From Spirosoma oryzae (GTDB taxonomy: Bacteria; Bacteroidota; Bacteroidia; Cytophagales; Spirosomataceae), in assembly GCF_003002825.1 (NCBI RefSeq), contig NZ_PVTE01000012.1, forward strand, positions 1 to 64,000: a stretch of 64,000 bases of DNA, read 5' to 3'. The notes under the pieces were generated by a model. It saw only the letters and a list, made by a program, of their open reading frames with translations. It did no database searches and had not been told where the DNA came from. The position numbers and the translations under genes were made by a program. Below are positions 32,949 through 40,110 of the stretch, in pieces. Each line of letters begins with the position of its first letter. Within the stretch, counting starts at the first letter, position 1.

Positions 32949-33772
32949 AGGATGAAGCCGAAGATTAACTGGGGGTAGAACAGATTACGGTCGAACGTGT
33001 CGTAGAGCGACCAGAGCTGCCAATTGAAACTGGAGTAAGCCGCCCGAAAGCCTAACGTCACATGTTTTTTGTCGTACAATGGTTGCTCGACGGCGAAGGT
33101 CACAGCCAGGCCGTTATAGCGGATCGCATTACGTTCAATCGAGAGGTTGCCTACCTGCGACTTGTAGTACGCGTCGATGATGGCTTCTCCCTTTATCGTT
33201 GCCTGGATATCGCGCGTAAAGCGATACCCAACCGACACGTTCGGAAAATTCTGCATCCCGTGCGCCTGACTGTCGAACACATCTTTTATCTGTAGAGCCC
33301 CAAACCAGACATGCATGTCATCGCCCGCCGAAACGAACAGTCGATCCGTAATGGGCGCTGCATAGCGTACGCCGATTCCGACGTTACTCTGTACAATCTG
33401 TGTCTGAATACGACTGTTGATAAACCAGTGTTTACTGATACCACGCTGGAGATTGAAATCGATGGCAGGTACGCTGACACGGATCTCTTCAGTTAGTTCG
33501 GGCGGGGTGGTTGTGAAGACGGCACCTATCGAGTAGCGCCACCGTCCCGGTATGGGTGCCTGCGGAAAGTAAATCCCCGGCCGACGTACCCCCGGCTGGA
33601 TGGCCCGTGGATGATTTTCCGGGAGCGGTTGCCGCATACGCCGGGCCGACGAACGGGGCGCGGTCGAGTCCGCAGATACCTGCCGCCGTTGTGCATGTAC
33701 CGACAACCCGGCAAGCAGTAGCCCGACCGTTAGCAGCCCCGTCAAACGTATCGGTAAACCAGAAGAGATCAT
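32945..33772 (-). CDS. Outer-membrane protein, first gene of the phosphoesterase operon
   Basis: A 275-aa protein with a signal peptide (cleavage after VHAQ, about residue 27). A basic stretch follows (SSARRMRQPL), then beta-strands consistent with a 10-12-strand barrel (VSVPAIDFNLQRGIS, IVQSNVGIGVRYAAP) ending in PQLIFGFIL. It heads the operon with the GDPD lipoprotein, a second barrel-like protein and the metallophosphoesterase. No family name. Confidence 0.65.
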   Translation of the reverse strand: MISSGLPIRLTGLLTVGLLLAGLSVHAQRRQVSADSTAPRSSARRMRQPLPENHPRAIQPGVRRPGIYFPQAPIPGRWRYSIGAVFTTTPPELTEEIRVSVPAIDFNLQRGISKHWFINSRIQTQIVQSNVGIGVRYAAPITDRLFVSAGDDMHVWFGALQIKDVFDSQAHGMQNFPNVSVGYRFTRDIQATIKGEAIIDAYYKSQVGNLSIERNAIRYNGLAVTFAVEQPLYDKKHVTLGFRAAYSSFNWQLWSLYDTFDRNLFYPQLIFGFIL

Positions 33773-33882
33773 TGTAGCCAGCGTGTGAGATCAGAAGACA
33801 TAAACCACGACGACCGGATTTATGTTGCGACGCGCACGTTCAAGCGGCACTACCGATACCAAGTAGGGCTACACTAACTCAG

Positions 33883-34368
33883 CTACGACGCCAAACCAGC
33901 GATTTCAGCATCTGTCGACTCATTCCGTACCAGCACAGATTCGGTTGTCTGACTCAGTATATGCCATGCCTCTCTATAAACAGCTGATCGGGGCTTACGC
34001 TGCCGTTTGTCCGATTCTACCAAATGGATTTCCGAGCCATACGCGATAAAGTCCTGCACAGGTATGACGTAGAAAACATGCAGGGAATCAACATAAACAA
34101 CGGCAAAGTCGAAGTCGGTCAGTTGATACACTGCGCGTACCATCACGCGTCGATTCGTCTTTGTACGCCGGGTATCGACGACAAAATTTCCCCGCTTCTC
34201 ATCGAACCAGGCACTCTTGACCTGAATACGTACCAACTGTCCGGCAATATCGAAAACAAGGTCATAAGGTAATCGGTCACCTATTGGTTTGCATACCCCC
34301 CAGCCGAGTTTGAGCGCCTTAAGAATCACGGCCTGCTCGGCAATATCCCCTTTCTGTTTTGTCAACAT
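33883..34368 (-). CDS. PD-(D/E)XK homing endonuclease-like protein (I-Ssp6803I family), outside the intron
   Basis: A 161-aa protein of the family Pfam calls group I intron-associated PD-(D/E)XK endonuclease. The core is readable: a helix KGDIAEQAVILKALKLG (E11), then PIGDRLPYDLVFD with D36, and VRIQVKSAW with Q49 and K51, giving D-x12-Q-x-K. The known member is I-Ssp6803I, encoded inside the group I intron of cyanobacterial tRNA-fMet. Here the gene lies 70 bp downstream of an intron-split tRNA-fMet, on the same strand, after a terminator, and not in the intron. It looks intact from ATG 34368. Not all family members are proven endonucleases. Confidence 0.85.
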   Translation of the reverse strand: MLTKQKGDIAEQAVILKALKLGWGVCKPIGDRLPYDLVFDIAGQLVRIQVKSAWFDEKRGNFVVDTRRTKTNRRVMVRAVYQLTDFDFAVVYVDSLHVFYVIPVQDFIAYGSEIHLVESDKRQRKPRSAVYREAWHILSQTTESVLVRNESTDAEIAGLAS

Positions 34369-34404
34369 GTGATGTGGATTGTCGCTAGATAAGCTGTAAA
34401 ACGA

Positions 34405-34433
34405 AAAACCCCACTGAATTTCAGTGGGGTTTT
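34405..34433. terminator. Terminator between tRNA-fMet and the endonuclease gene
   Basis: AAAACCCCACTGA (34405-34417) and TCAGTGGGGTTTT (34421-34433) form a perfect 13-bp stem with a 3-base loop. On the minus strand the stem runs into TTTTT, so it should end tRNA transcripts 6 bases past the tRNA and separate them from the endonuclease gene. The symmetry would also serve the plus strand. Confidence 0.85.
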
Positions 34434-34438
34434 CTTAG

Positions 34439-34816
34439 TAGCGGGAGCTGGACTCGAACCAGCGACCTTTGGGTTATGCTTACTACTACAGTTTTCACTG
34501 CCTCTGCCTTCGCAGCGTTTGTAGTCTGGACTGTCTCTTCACCCTCGTCTAACTTCGTTAGGGTGCCCACCATTCAGTCTCTACACCTTCCAAAAGTTTC
34601 CTTTTGGCTTGGCTCGGGATTACCGCACTACCGGCTTCCCCGAATTTGGCAGGTTAACATACTGGTGTTTCCCCCAGTACCGCCCATGAATTACAAAACT
34701 TGGATTTTCATCCATCACACGACAACGTGCTTATCGTGCGATCAGGTCTTGCAATTACCGTTATCATTTTACTGATAACCTTAAGCCCAACGAGCTACCA
34801 ACTGCTCCATCCCGCG
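34439..34816 (-). tRNA. Initiator tRNA-fMet (CAU), interrupted by a group I intron
   Basis: Exons 34784-34816 (33 nt) and 34439-34478 (40 nt) join to a 73-nt cloverleaf. Acceptor: CGCGGGA against UCCCGCU, with a mismatched C1-U72; D stem GAGC/GCUC with A11-U24; anticodon stem UUGGG/CCCAA with three G-C pairs at 29-31/39-41; loop CUCAUAA, anticodon CAU; T stem GCUGG/CCAGC. The unpaired 1-72 and three G-C pairs are initiator hallmarks, so this is fMet, not elongator Met or Ile2. A73 is at 34439 and CCA is not encoded. The intron falls between U33 and C34. Confidence 0.95.
34479..34783 (-). ncRNA. Group I intron (IC3-like) in tRNA-fMet
   Basis: A 305-nt insert between U33 and C34; the 5' exon ends in U and the intron ends in G, as group I splicing needs. 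The core is close to the Anabaena tRNA-Leu intron as I recall it: AAUCCCGAGCCAAGCC (34607-34622), GGAAGGUGUAGAGACU (34576-34591, the guanosine-binding R segment), the P8 hairpin with CACCCUAAC and GACGAGGGUG (34540-34565) and AAGAGACAGUCC (34528-34539, the S segment, closing P7). Further hairpins occur near the 5' end (GUUAUC/GAUAAC) and around 34700-34745. P1 is not clearly resolved by eye. No ORF lies inside. It should self-splice. Confidence 0.93.
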
Positions 34817-34828
34817 GTGTTGTGAGTG

Positions 34829-34859
34829 CAAAAGTACGACAGCTTTTGAGAATTACAAC
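34829..34859 (-). promoter_or_regulatory. Bacteroidota-type promoter of the tRNA-fMet gene
   Basis: On the minus strand, GTTG at 34859-34856 is followed by 19 bases and then TACTTTTG at 34836-34829, matching the -33 TTG and -7 TAnnTTTG elements of the Bacteroidota primary sigma factor. The tRNA starts 12 bases after the -7 element, leaving a leader of a few bases. It is the clearest promoter in the window. Confidence 0.8.
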
Positions 34860-34962
34860 TACCTTTGTCAAAAAAAAAGTTTGCGGCTCGCGGAAACGTT
34901 TTTAAAAAAGCCGCCGTTGTTTGCAAAAGCCGCTGACAATCAGTCAGCGGGATCACCTACGA

Positions 34963-35883
34963 ATGAATACACAAGTCATAGAAAATTCGCCGGCCGACCA
35001 TAAGGCCGGCTTCGTCAGTATTGTCGGCAAGCCTAACGTCGGCAAATCCACCCTGATGAATCAGCTCGTTGGCGAGCGCCTTTCCATTATCACGTCGAAA
35101 GCCCAGACCACCCGTCACCGCATCATGGGTATCCTCAACGGTACGCATGAAGGTCAGGAGTTTCAGCTCGTTTACTCCGATACGCCGGGCATCATCAAGC
35201 CGCTGTACAAGCTGCATGAGTCGATGATGAGTTTTGTGCGGGGTTCGATCGAAGATGCCGATGTGGTTCTGTTCGTAACCGATATTTTCGAACAGCACGA
35301 CGAAAACGACGTCATCGAGCGCCTGCAAAAGTCGGAAGTACCGATCCTGCTGCTAATCAACAAGGTCGATCAGGCAACGCAGGAACAGGTGCAGGAAAAG
35401 ATCGAGTACTGGAGCAATCACTTCCGGGCCGACGCGATCATCCCCATTTCGGCGCTGAACAATTTCAACATCGACCAGGTGTTCGATGCCATCATCACGC
35501 GGCTTCCACAGCACCCACCTTATTTCCCGAAAGATGAGCTGACCGATAAGCCGGAGCGCTTCTTCGCGTCGGAAATCATTCGGGAAAAGATCTTCCTGAA
35601 CTACAAGAAGGAAGTGCCTTACAGTAGCGAAGTCGTTGTGATTGGTTTCAAGGAGAAAGACGACATCATCGTCATTCAGGCTGAAATTCTCGTCGAACGG
35701 CCTACGCAGCGGGCGATCCTGCTGGGTGAAGGCGGTAAGATGATTAAGAAAACGGGCATTATGGCTCGTGAAGAACTCGAACGGTTTTTCGGCAAAAAAG
35801 TATTTTTAGAACAGTTCGTCAAAGTAGAGCCCGACTGGCGTCAGAAAGATCGCATGCTGCGCCGACTCGGTTACGACGAATAA
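34963..35883 (+). CDS. era: GTPase Era
   Basis: A 306-aa GTPase needed for 16S rRNA maturation and 30S assembly. The G domain has G1 GKPNVGKST (about residues 23-31), G3 DTPGI (about 73-77) and G4 NKVD (about 136-139), and the C-terminal KH domain includes GEGGKMIKKTG (about 257-267), the RNA-binding loop. ATG 34963 gives a start consistent with the family; a TTG at 34921 would extend it by 14 residues. It is divergent from the tRNA-fMet gene and followed 90 bp later by der. Confidence 0.95.
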   Translation: MNTQVIENSPADHKAGFVSIVGKPNVGKSTLMNQLVGERLSIITSKAQTTRHRIMGILNGTHEGQEFQLVYSDTPGIIKPLYKLHESMMSFVRGSIEDADVVLFVTDIFEQHDENDVIERLQKSEVPILLLINKVDQATQEQVQEKIEYWSNHFRADAIIPISALNNFNIDQVFDAIITRLPQHPPYFPKDELTDKPERFFASEIIREKIFLNYKKEVPYSSEVVVIGFKEKDDIIVIQAEILVERPTQRAILLGEGGKMIKKTGIMAREELERFFGKKVFLEQFVKVEPDWRQKDRMLRRLGYDE

Positions 35884-35973
35884 ACGGAAGGAATGCCGTA
35901 GCAAACCGGCAGGCCACCCGTCATACCCGCGCTGAAGCCTGCTCGTGCCGTTTCGTTCTTTCCCCTTCAACTC

Positions 35974-37281
35974 ATGGCAAATATTGTAGCAATCGTTGGC
36001 CGCCCAAACGTGGGTAAGTCCACGCTGTTTAACCGTCTGACGGAACAGCGCCAGGCCATTATGGACAACCAGAGCGGGGTTACCCGCGACCGCCATTACG
36101 GTACGGCCGAGTGGAACGGTGTTTATTTTACCGTTATCGATACGGGCGGCTATGTCGTCGGCTCGGAAGACGTCTTCGAAGAATCGATTCGGGAGCAGGT
36201 CGAAATTGCCATTCAGGAGTCGACCGTACTGCTGTTTATGGTTGATACCCAAACGGGCATCACCGGGCTTGATGAGGATTTTGCCAACGTGTTGCGCCGG
36301 TCGAAGAAGCCGGTATACATCGTGGCAAACAAAGCGGAATCAGCCGAGCGTTCACAGGGCGCGGCTGAGTTCTACAGCCTGGGCCTGGGTGACCCCTACG
36401 CGATTTCGTCGATGACGGGTTCGGGTACGGGCGATCTGCTCGATGAGGTCGTGAAGCACTTTCAGGGACCGGGCGTGGAAGACCCTGATGCCGGTATTCC
36501 TAAAATCGCTATCCTCGGCCGACCGAACGTGGGTAAATCGTCGTTCCTGAACGTTCTGACCGGACAGGAACGTAGCATTGTCACCGACATTGCCGGAACA
36601 ACCCGCGACGCCATCAACACCCGGTACAAAGCGTACGGTAAAGATTTCATTCTTACTGATACGGCTGGTATTCGGCGCAAAGCCCGGGTGCAGGACAACA
36701 TTGAGTTTTACTCGACACTGCGTTCGATAAAGGCGATGGAAGAGTCGGACGTTTGTATCGTCATGCTCGACGCTACACGCGGACTGGAAGCGCAGGACCT
36801 GAACATCATCGGGCAGGCGGTGAAAGCCAAGAAAGGCGTTGTCATCATGGTCAACAAATGGGACGCCGTGGAGAAGGATCACCGCACCGCCGACGTACTG
36901 CGGAAGGAAATGATTCAGCGGATGATGCCGATTGACTACGTCCCGATCATCTTCGCGTCGGTTCACGAGAAGCAGCGCATTTTTCAGGTGATGGAAAAAG
37001 CAATGGAAGTGTATGAGAACCGGGGCAAGAAAGTGACGACGTCGAAACTCAACGACGCGCTGCAACCCGACATCGAGAAATTCCCGCCCCCATCGCTGAA
37101 GGGTAAAATGATTCGGATCAAATACATGCTACAGGTACCGACGCCCTCACCGACGTTCGTCTTTTTCTGTAACCTGCCGCAGTATGTACAGGAATCGTAT
37201 CAACGGTTTCTGGAAAACCGAATTCGCGAACATTTCGACTTTACCGGTGTACCGCTAACGCTGTTCTTCCGACAGAAGTAA
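35974..37281 (+). CDS. der: Ribosome-assembly GTPase Der (EngA)
   Basis: A 435-aa protein with two tandem GTPase domains and a C-terminal KH-like domain, acting in 50S subunit assembly. Domain 1 has GRPNVGKST (about 9-17) and DTGGY; domain 2 has GRPNVGKSS (about 183-191), DTAGI (about 228-232) and NKWD (about 294-297). The length is normal. It follows era by 90 bp; two ribosome-assembly GTPases in one operon is a common arrangement. A terminator lies 20 bp after its stop. Confidence 0.95.
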   Translation: MANIVAIVGRPNVGKSTLFNRLTEQRQAIMDNQSGVTRDRHYGTAEWNGVYFTVIDTGGYVVGSEDVFEESIREQVEIAIQESTVLLFMVDTQTGITGLDEDFANVLRRSKKPVYIVANKAESAERSQGAAEFYSLGLGDPYAISSMTGSGTGDLLDEVVKHFQGPGVEDPDAGIPKIAILGRPNVGKSSFLNVLTGQERSIVTDIAGTTRDAINTRYKAYGKDFILTDTAGIRRKARVQDNIEFYSTLRSIKAMEESDVCIVMLDATRGLEAQDLNIIGQAVKAKKGVVIMVNKWDAVEKDHRTADVLRKEMIQRMMPIDYVPIIFASVHEKQRIFQVMEKAMEVYENRGKKVTTSKLNDALQPDIEKFPPPSLKGKMIRIKYMLQVPTPSPTFVFFCNLPQYVQESYQRFLENRIREHFDFTGVPLTLFFRQK

Positions 37282-37301
37282 CGGCTTCGACTACTCGTTC
37301 A

Positions 37302-37341
37302 GCACTGATGCGACCGGAGTCTGTCGCGTCAGTGCTTTTTT
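37302..37341 (+). terminator. Terminator of the era-der operon
   Basis: GCACTGATGCGAC (37302-37314) pairs with GTCGCGTCAGTGC (37323-37335) with one G-U, then TTTTTT (37336-37341). It lies just past the der stop at 37281. Confidence 0.9.
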
Positions 37342-37362
37342 GTGTTCATCAACAGCGCAGAC

Positions 37363-38286
37363 ATGGAAAATCGTGGTCATTATTGGGTAGGGGTTGGTTT
37401 TGTGCTGCTGTCGGCGTTCTGCTTTGCCTGTAAAGGCATTCTGATCAAGCTGGCCTTTCGTTACCCGATCGATCCCATTGCGTTGTTGACGTTGCGCATG
37501 GCGTTCTCGCTGCCTTTTTATCTGGCTATTGGTCAGTACCTAAACCGCGCAGAGGGCCCGGTTACGCTCTCGCGCCGGGAGTGGCTGACTCTGGCGGCTG
37601 TCGGTATTACCGGCTATTATTTCGCCAGCCTGTTCAACTTCATTGGCTTACTATACATATCGGCCAGCCTGGAGCGGATACTGCTGTTCGTTTACCCAAC
37701 GTTTGTGCTACTGCTAAATGCGATCGGTTTTGGTCGCCGGGTAACCCGCCAACAGCTACTAGCGCTGTTGCTGACGTATGCCGGTATACTACTGGCGTTT
37801 GTCGGCAACATTCGCCTGTCGACACAACAGGACGTAGCTCTTGGTGCCTTCTGGGTAATATTGAGTGGGCTGGTTTACGCGCTGTATCTGGTCGGTAGCG
37901 AATCGGTTATGCGTCAGCTTGGCTCACAGCGATTTACCTGTTACGCCATGATAGCCGCTACCGTTCCGACCCTTATTCACGGTACGATAGCGTCGGGTAC
38001 TGCCCTGTTTCATTATCCGACGACTGTCTATTGGCTGGGCGTACTGATGGCGCTCTTCGTTACGGTTTTACCGACGTTCATGATGGCCGAAGGCATCAAG
38101 CGGGTGGGTGCGAGCAACACGTCGATCATTGCCAGTATCGGCCCAATTTTCACCATCGGGTTATCCACCACAATCCTGCACGAAGCCATCAGCTGGCAGC
38201 AGCTCGTGGGTACAGGTCTGGTTCTGTCGGGCGTCTTTTTAACCAGCTGGCGCCGAACGAAAAGATCGACGTATGTACCCGACTAG
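37363..38286 (+). CDS. EamA/DMT-family membrane transporter
   Basis: A 307-aa protein with ten hydrophobic segments in two repeats of five, the drug/metabolite transporter fold. The first repeat includes FVLLSAFCFACKGILIKLAF (about 10-29, the EamA signature region), and the second repeat ends with IVGSESVM-type and TIIASIGPIFTIGLSTTI-like segments (about 245-262). ATG 37363 is preferred over GTG 37342. The substrate is unknown; members export amino acids or metabolites. It stands alone after the era-der terminator. Confidence 0.88.
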   Translation: MENRGHYWVGVGFVLLSAFCFACKGILIKLAFRYPIDPIALLTLRMAFSLPFYLAIGQYLNRAEGPVTLSRREWLTLAAVGITGYYFASLFNFIGLLYISASLERILLFVYPTFVLLLNAIGFGRRVTRQQLLALLLTYAGILLAFVGNIRLSTQQDVALGAFWVILSGLVYALYLVGSESVMRQLGSQRFTCYAMIAATVPTLIHGTIASGTALFHYPTTVYWLGVLMALFVTVLPTFMMAEGIKRVGASNTSIIASIGPIFTIGLSTTILHEAISWQQLVGTGLVLSGVFLTSWRRTKRSTYVPD

Positions 38287-38487
38287 GTATGTTTTTTCAA
38301 CCGCTTGATTGTGAGTCGCTAATTTACGAAGCAGTTAATTTGCTGACTTATAAACCTGTTTTCATTCCTAAATAGAAAGTAATCGGACCTTTGGATAAAT
38401 TCATATATACCTTTAGTCTGTTAATCATGTCTATTTTATGGGTTTGCCACTAATTTCACCGAGTAAGCTTCCTCGTATTTTCTCTCA

Positions 38488-38796
38488 ATGGTACCCAACA
38501 CAGTTATGGAAAACGATAAACAGATCGACAAAGCGGCCTACGTCCTGAAAGCCGTTGCTCATCCGCTCCGTATTCGGATCATTCAAATGCTCAATGAAAA
38601 CACGGAGCTGAATGTATCGACGATCTACAAAAACCTGAACGCTGAGCAATCACTGATTTCCCATCACCTGATCAACATGCGCGACAAGGGTATTCTGGAT
38701 ATCCGGCGCAGCGGCAAGAATATTTTCTATTTTCTTGTCGATACGGCCGTTGCTGAAATTATCGAATGCATTTACAAGAGTAAGATCGTTCAGTAG
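38488..38796 (+). CDS. ArsR-family helix-turn-helix regulator
   Basis: A 102-aa winged-helix protein; a shorter start at ATG 38506 is possible. The fold is typical of ArsR/SmtB: KAAYVLKAVAHPLRIRIIQML (split as KAAYVLKAVAHP and LRIRIIQML, about 12-32), VSTIYKNLN, the recognition helix QSLISHHLINMRDKGIL (about 51-67), and a wing RRSGKNIFYFL (about 71-81). No cysteine metal site is apparent, so it may not sense metals. It is separated from the transporter gene upstream by about 200 bp and ends in a strong terminator. Confidence 0.9.
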   Translation: MVPNTVMENDKQIDKAAYVLKAVAHPLRIRIIQMLNENTELNVSTIYKNLNAEQSLISHHLINMRDKGILDIRRSGKNIFYFLVDTAVAEIIECIYKSKIVQ

Positions 38797-38808
38797 CTGA
38801 TTCGTTCA

Positions 38809-38872
38809 AAAACGGGCTGTCCCGACCACCGCTAGCGTTCGACGCAGATCGGTGATCGGGACAGCCCGTTTT
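38809..38872. terminator. Strong bidirectional hairpin between ArsR-type gene and ruvB
   Basis: AAAACGGGCTGTCCCGA (38809-38825) and TCGGGACAGCCCGTTTT (38856-38872) form a perfect 17-bp stem with A- and T-rich ends. It serves the convergent ArsR-type (stop 38796) and ruvB (stop 38880) genes. Confidence 0.9.
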
Positions 38873-38879
38873 CAGCTAA

Positions 38880-39908
38880 TTAATTGAAGAGTTCGCCGGG
38901 CCGCATGGGCGGCATGACACCCAGGTGGTGGTAGGCTTTCTCGGTCGCTTCCCGACCACGCGACGTACGCTTTAGAAAACCTTCCTGAATCAGAAACGGC
39001 TCGTACACTTCCTCGATCGTTTCCGACTCCTCTCCGCAGGCGGTGGCAATCGTCGTGATGCCTACCGGTCCACCTTTGAACTTCTCGATGATCGTCGACA
39101 GGATGCGGTTGTCCATGTCATCCAGCCCGTTCTGATCGACGTCGAGCGCACTCAGCGCGATTTCGGCAATGTCGACGTTGATAATGCCATTTCCTTTCAC
39201 CTGTGCAAAATCGCGGGTCCGGCGCAGCAGGTTGTTGGCAATACGCGGTGTACCCCGGCTCCGACGGGCAATCTCGAAGGCTCCGGTTTCGTCGATGGGC
39301 GTACCCAGGATAGCCGACGAGCGCTGAACGATACTGGTCAGTAGTTTTGCGTCGTAATATTCAAGCCGGCAGCTGATACCGAATCGTGCCCGCAGGGGCG
39401 ACGTCAGCATACCTGCGCGGGTTGTCGCACCGATCAGCGTAAACGGATTGAGCTTAATTTGTACCGTGCGCGCATTCGGCCCCGAATCGAGCATGATGTC
39501 GATCTTGTAATCTTCCATCGCCGAATACAGGTACTCCTCTACAATGGGATTGAGCCGGTGAATCTCATCGATAAACAGCACGTCGTTTGGCTGTAAATTC
39601 GTCAGCAGGCCGGCAAGGTCGCTGGGTTTGTCGAGTACCGGGCCGGACGTCATTTTGATGTTGGCGTTCAGCTCATTGGCGATGATATGCGAGAGTGTGG
39701 TTTTGCCTAATCCCGGCGGGCCGTGGAGCAACACGTGGTCGAGCGCATCGCCCCGCTGCATGGCTGCCCGCACAAACACTTCCAGGTTTTCAAGCACTTT
39801 TGCCTGCCCCGTAAAGTCTTCGAACGACAGCGGTCGTAGTGCCCGTTCGATCTCTTTATCGGTGGCCGTCATGCCCTCACCCGATCCTTTCAATACGTCG
39901 TTTCGCAT
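38880..39908 (-). CDS. ruvB: Holliday junction branch-migration ATPase RuvB
   Basis: A 342-aa AAA+ helicase. Walker [10 protein letters not shown] (about 64-72), Walker [10 protein letters not shown] (about 115-123), sensor 1 IGATTRAG (about 160-167) and the arginine-finger region SPLRARFG (about 170-177) are all clear, and the C-terminal winged helix runs to the end ([13 protein letters not shown] region). It drives branch migration with RuvA. The start ATG at 39908 suits the family. No other ruv gene is adjacent. Confidence 0.95.
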   Translation of the reverse strand: MRNDVLKGSGEGMTATDKEIERALRPLSFEDFTGQAKVLENLEVFVRAAMQRGDALDHVLLHGPPGLGKTTLSHIIANELNANIKMTSGPVLDKPSDLAGLLTNLQPNDVLFIDEIHRLNPIVEEYLYSAMEDYKIDIMLDSGPNARTVQIKLNPFTLIGATTRAGMLTSPLRARFGISCRLEYYDAKLLTSIVQRSSAILGTPIDETGAFEIARRSRGTPRIANNLLRRTRDFAQVKGNGIINVDIAEIALSALDVDQNGLDDMDNRILSTIIEKFKGGPVGITTIATACGEESETIEEVYEPFLIQEGFLKRTSRGREATEKAYHHLGVMPPMRPGELFN

Positions 39909-40058
39909 GGCTTTTTTATTGGTACGGAATCTACCCTAAAACGGCCTTAGAAAGCTATTTTCGGCAGATTCGCTTCCTTCAAATTTACGAAAAAATACCC
40001 GGAAAATCAGCGATTTCGCCGGCTTTTCCCCGGTCGTACGTAGCAACTTCCTGCGCAT

Positions 40059-40093
40059 AAAAAAAGCCCGAACAGTGACTCCTGTCCGGGCTT
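40059..40093 (-). terminator. Terminator of the gliding-type surface protein gene
   Basis: AAGCCCGAACAG (40064-40075) pairs with CTGTCCGGGCTT (40082-40093) with one G-U, and an A-run (40059-40065) gives the U-run on the minus strand. It is 18 bases past the stop at 40111. Confidence 0.88.
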
Positions 40094-40110
40094 CCTGACA
40101 ATCGTTCCTA

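Noticed and set aside
34405-34433. A hairpin belonging to the intron or to homing
   Set aside because: It lies outside the tRNA 3' end, is followed by a U-run and behaves as an ordinary terminator.
34476-34775. 99-aa plus-strand ORF over the intron
   Set aside because: It lies antisense to the intron and both tRNA splice sites. The intron's structured core explains the sequence, and the peptide has no domain pattern.
34439-34816. tRNA-Ile2 or elongator tRNA-Met as the identity of the CAU tRNA
   Set aside because: The mismatched 1-72 pair, the three G-C pairs at 29-31/39-41 and A11-U24 together mark an initiator tRNA.
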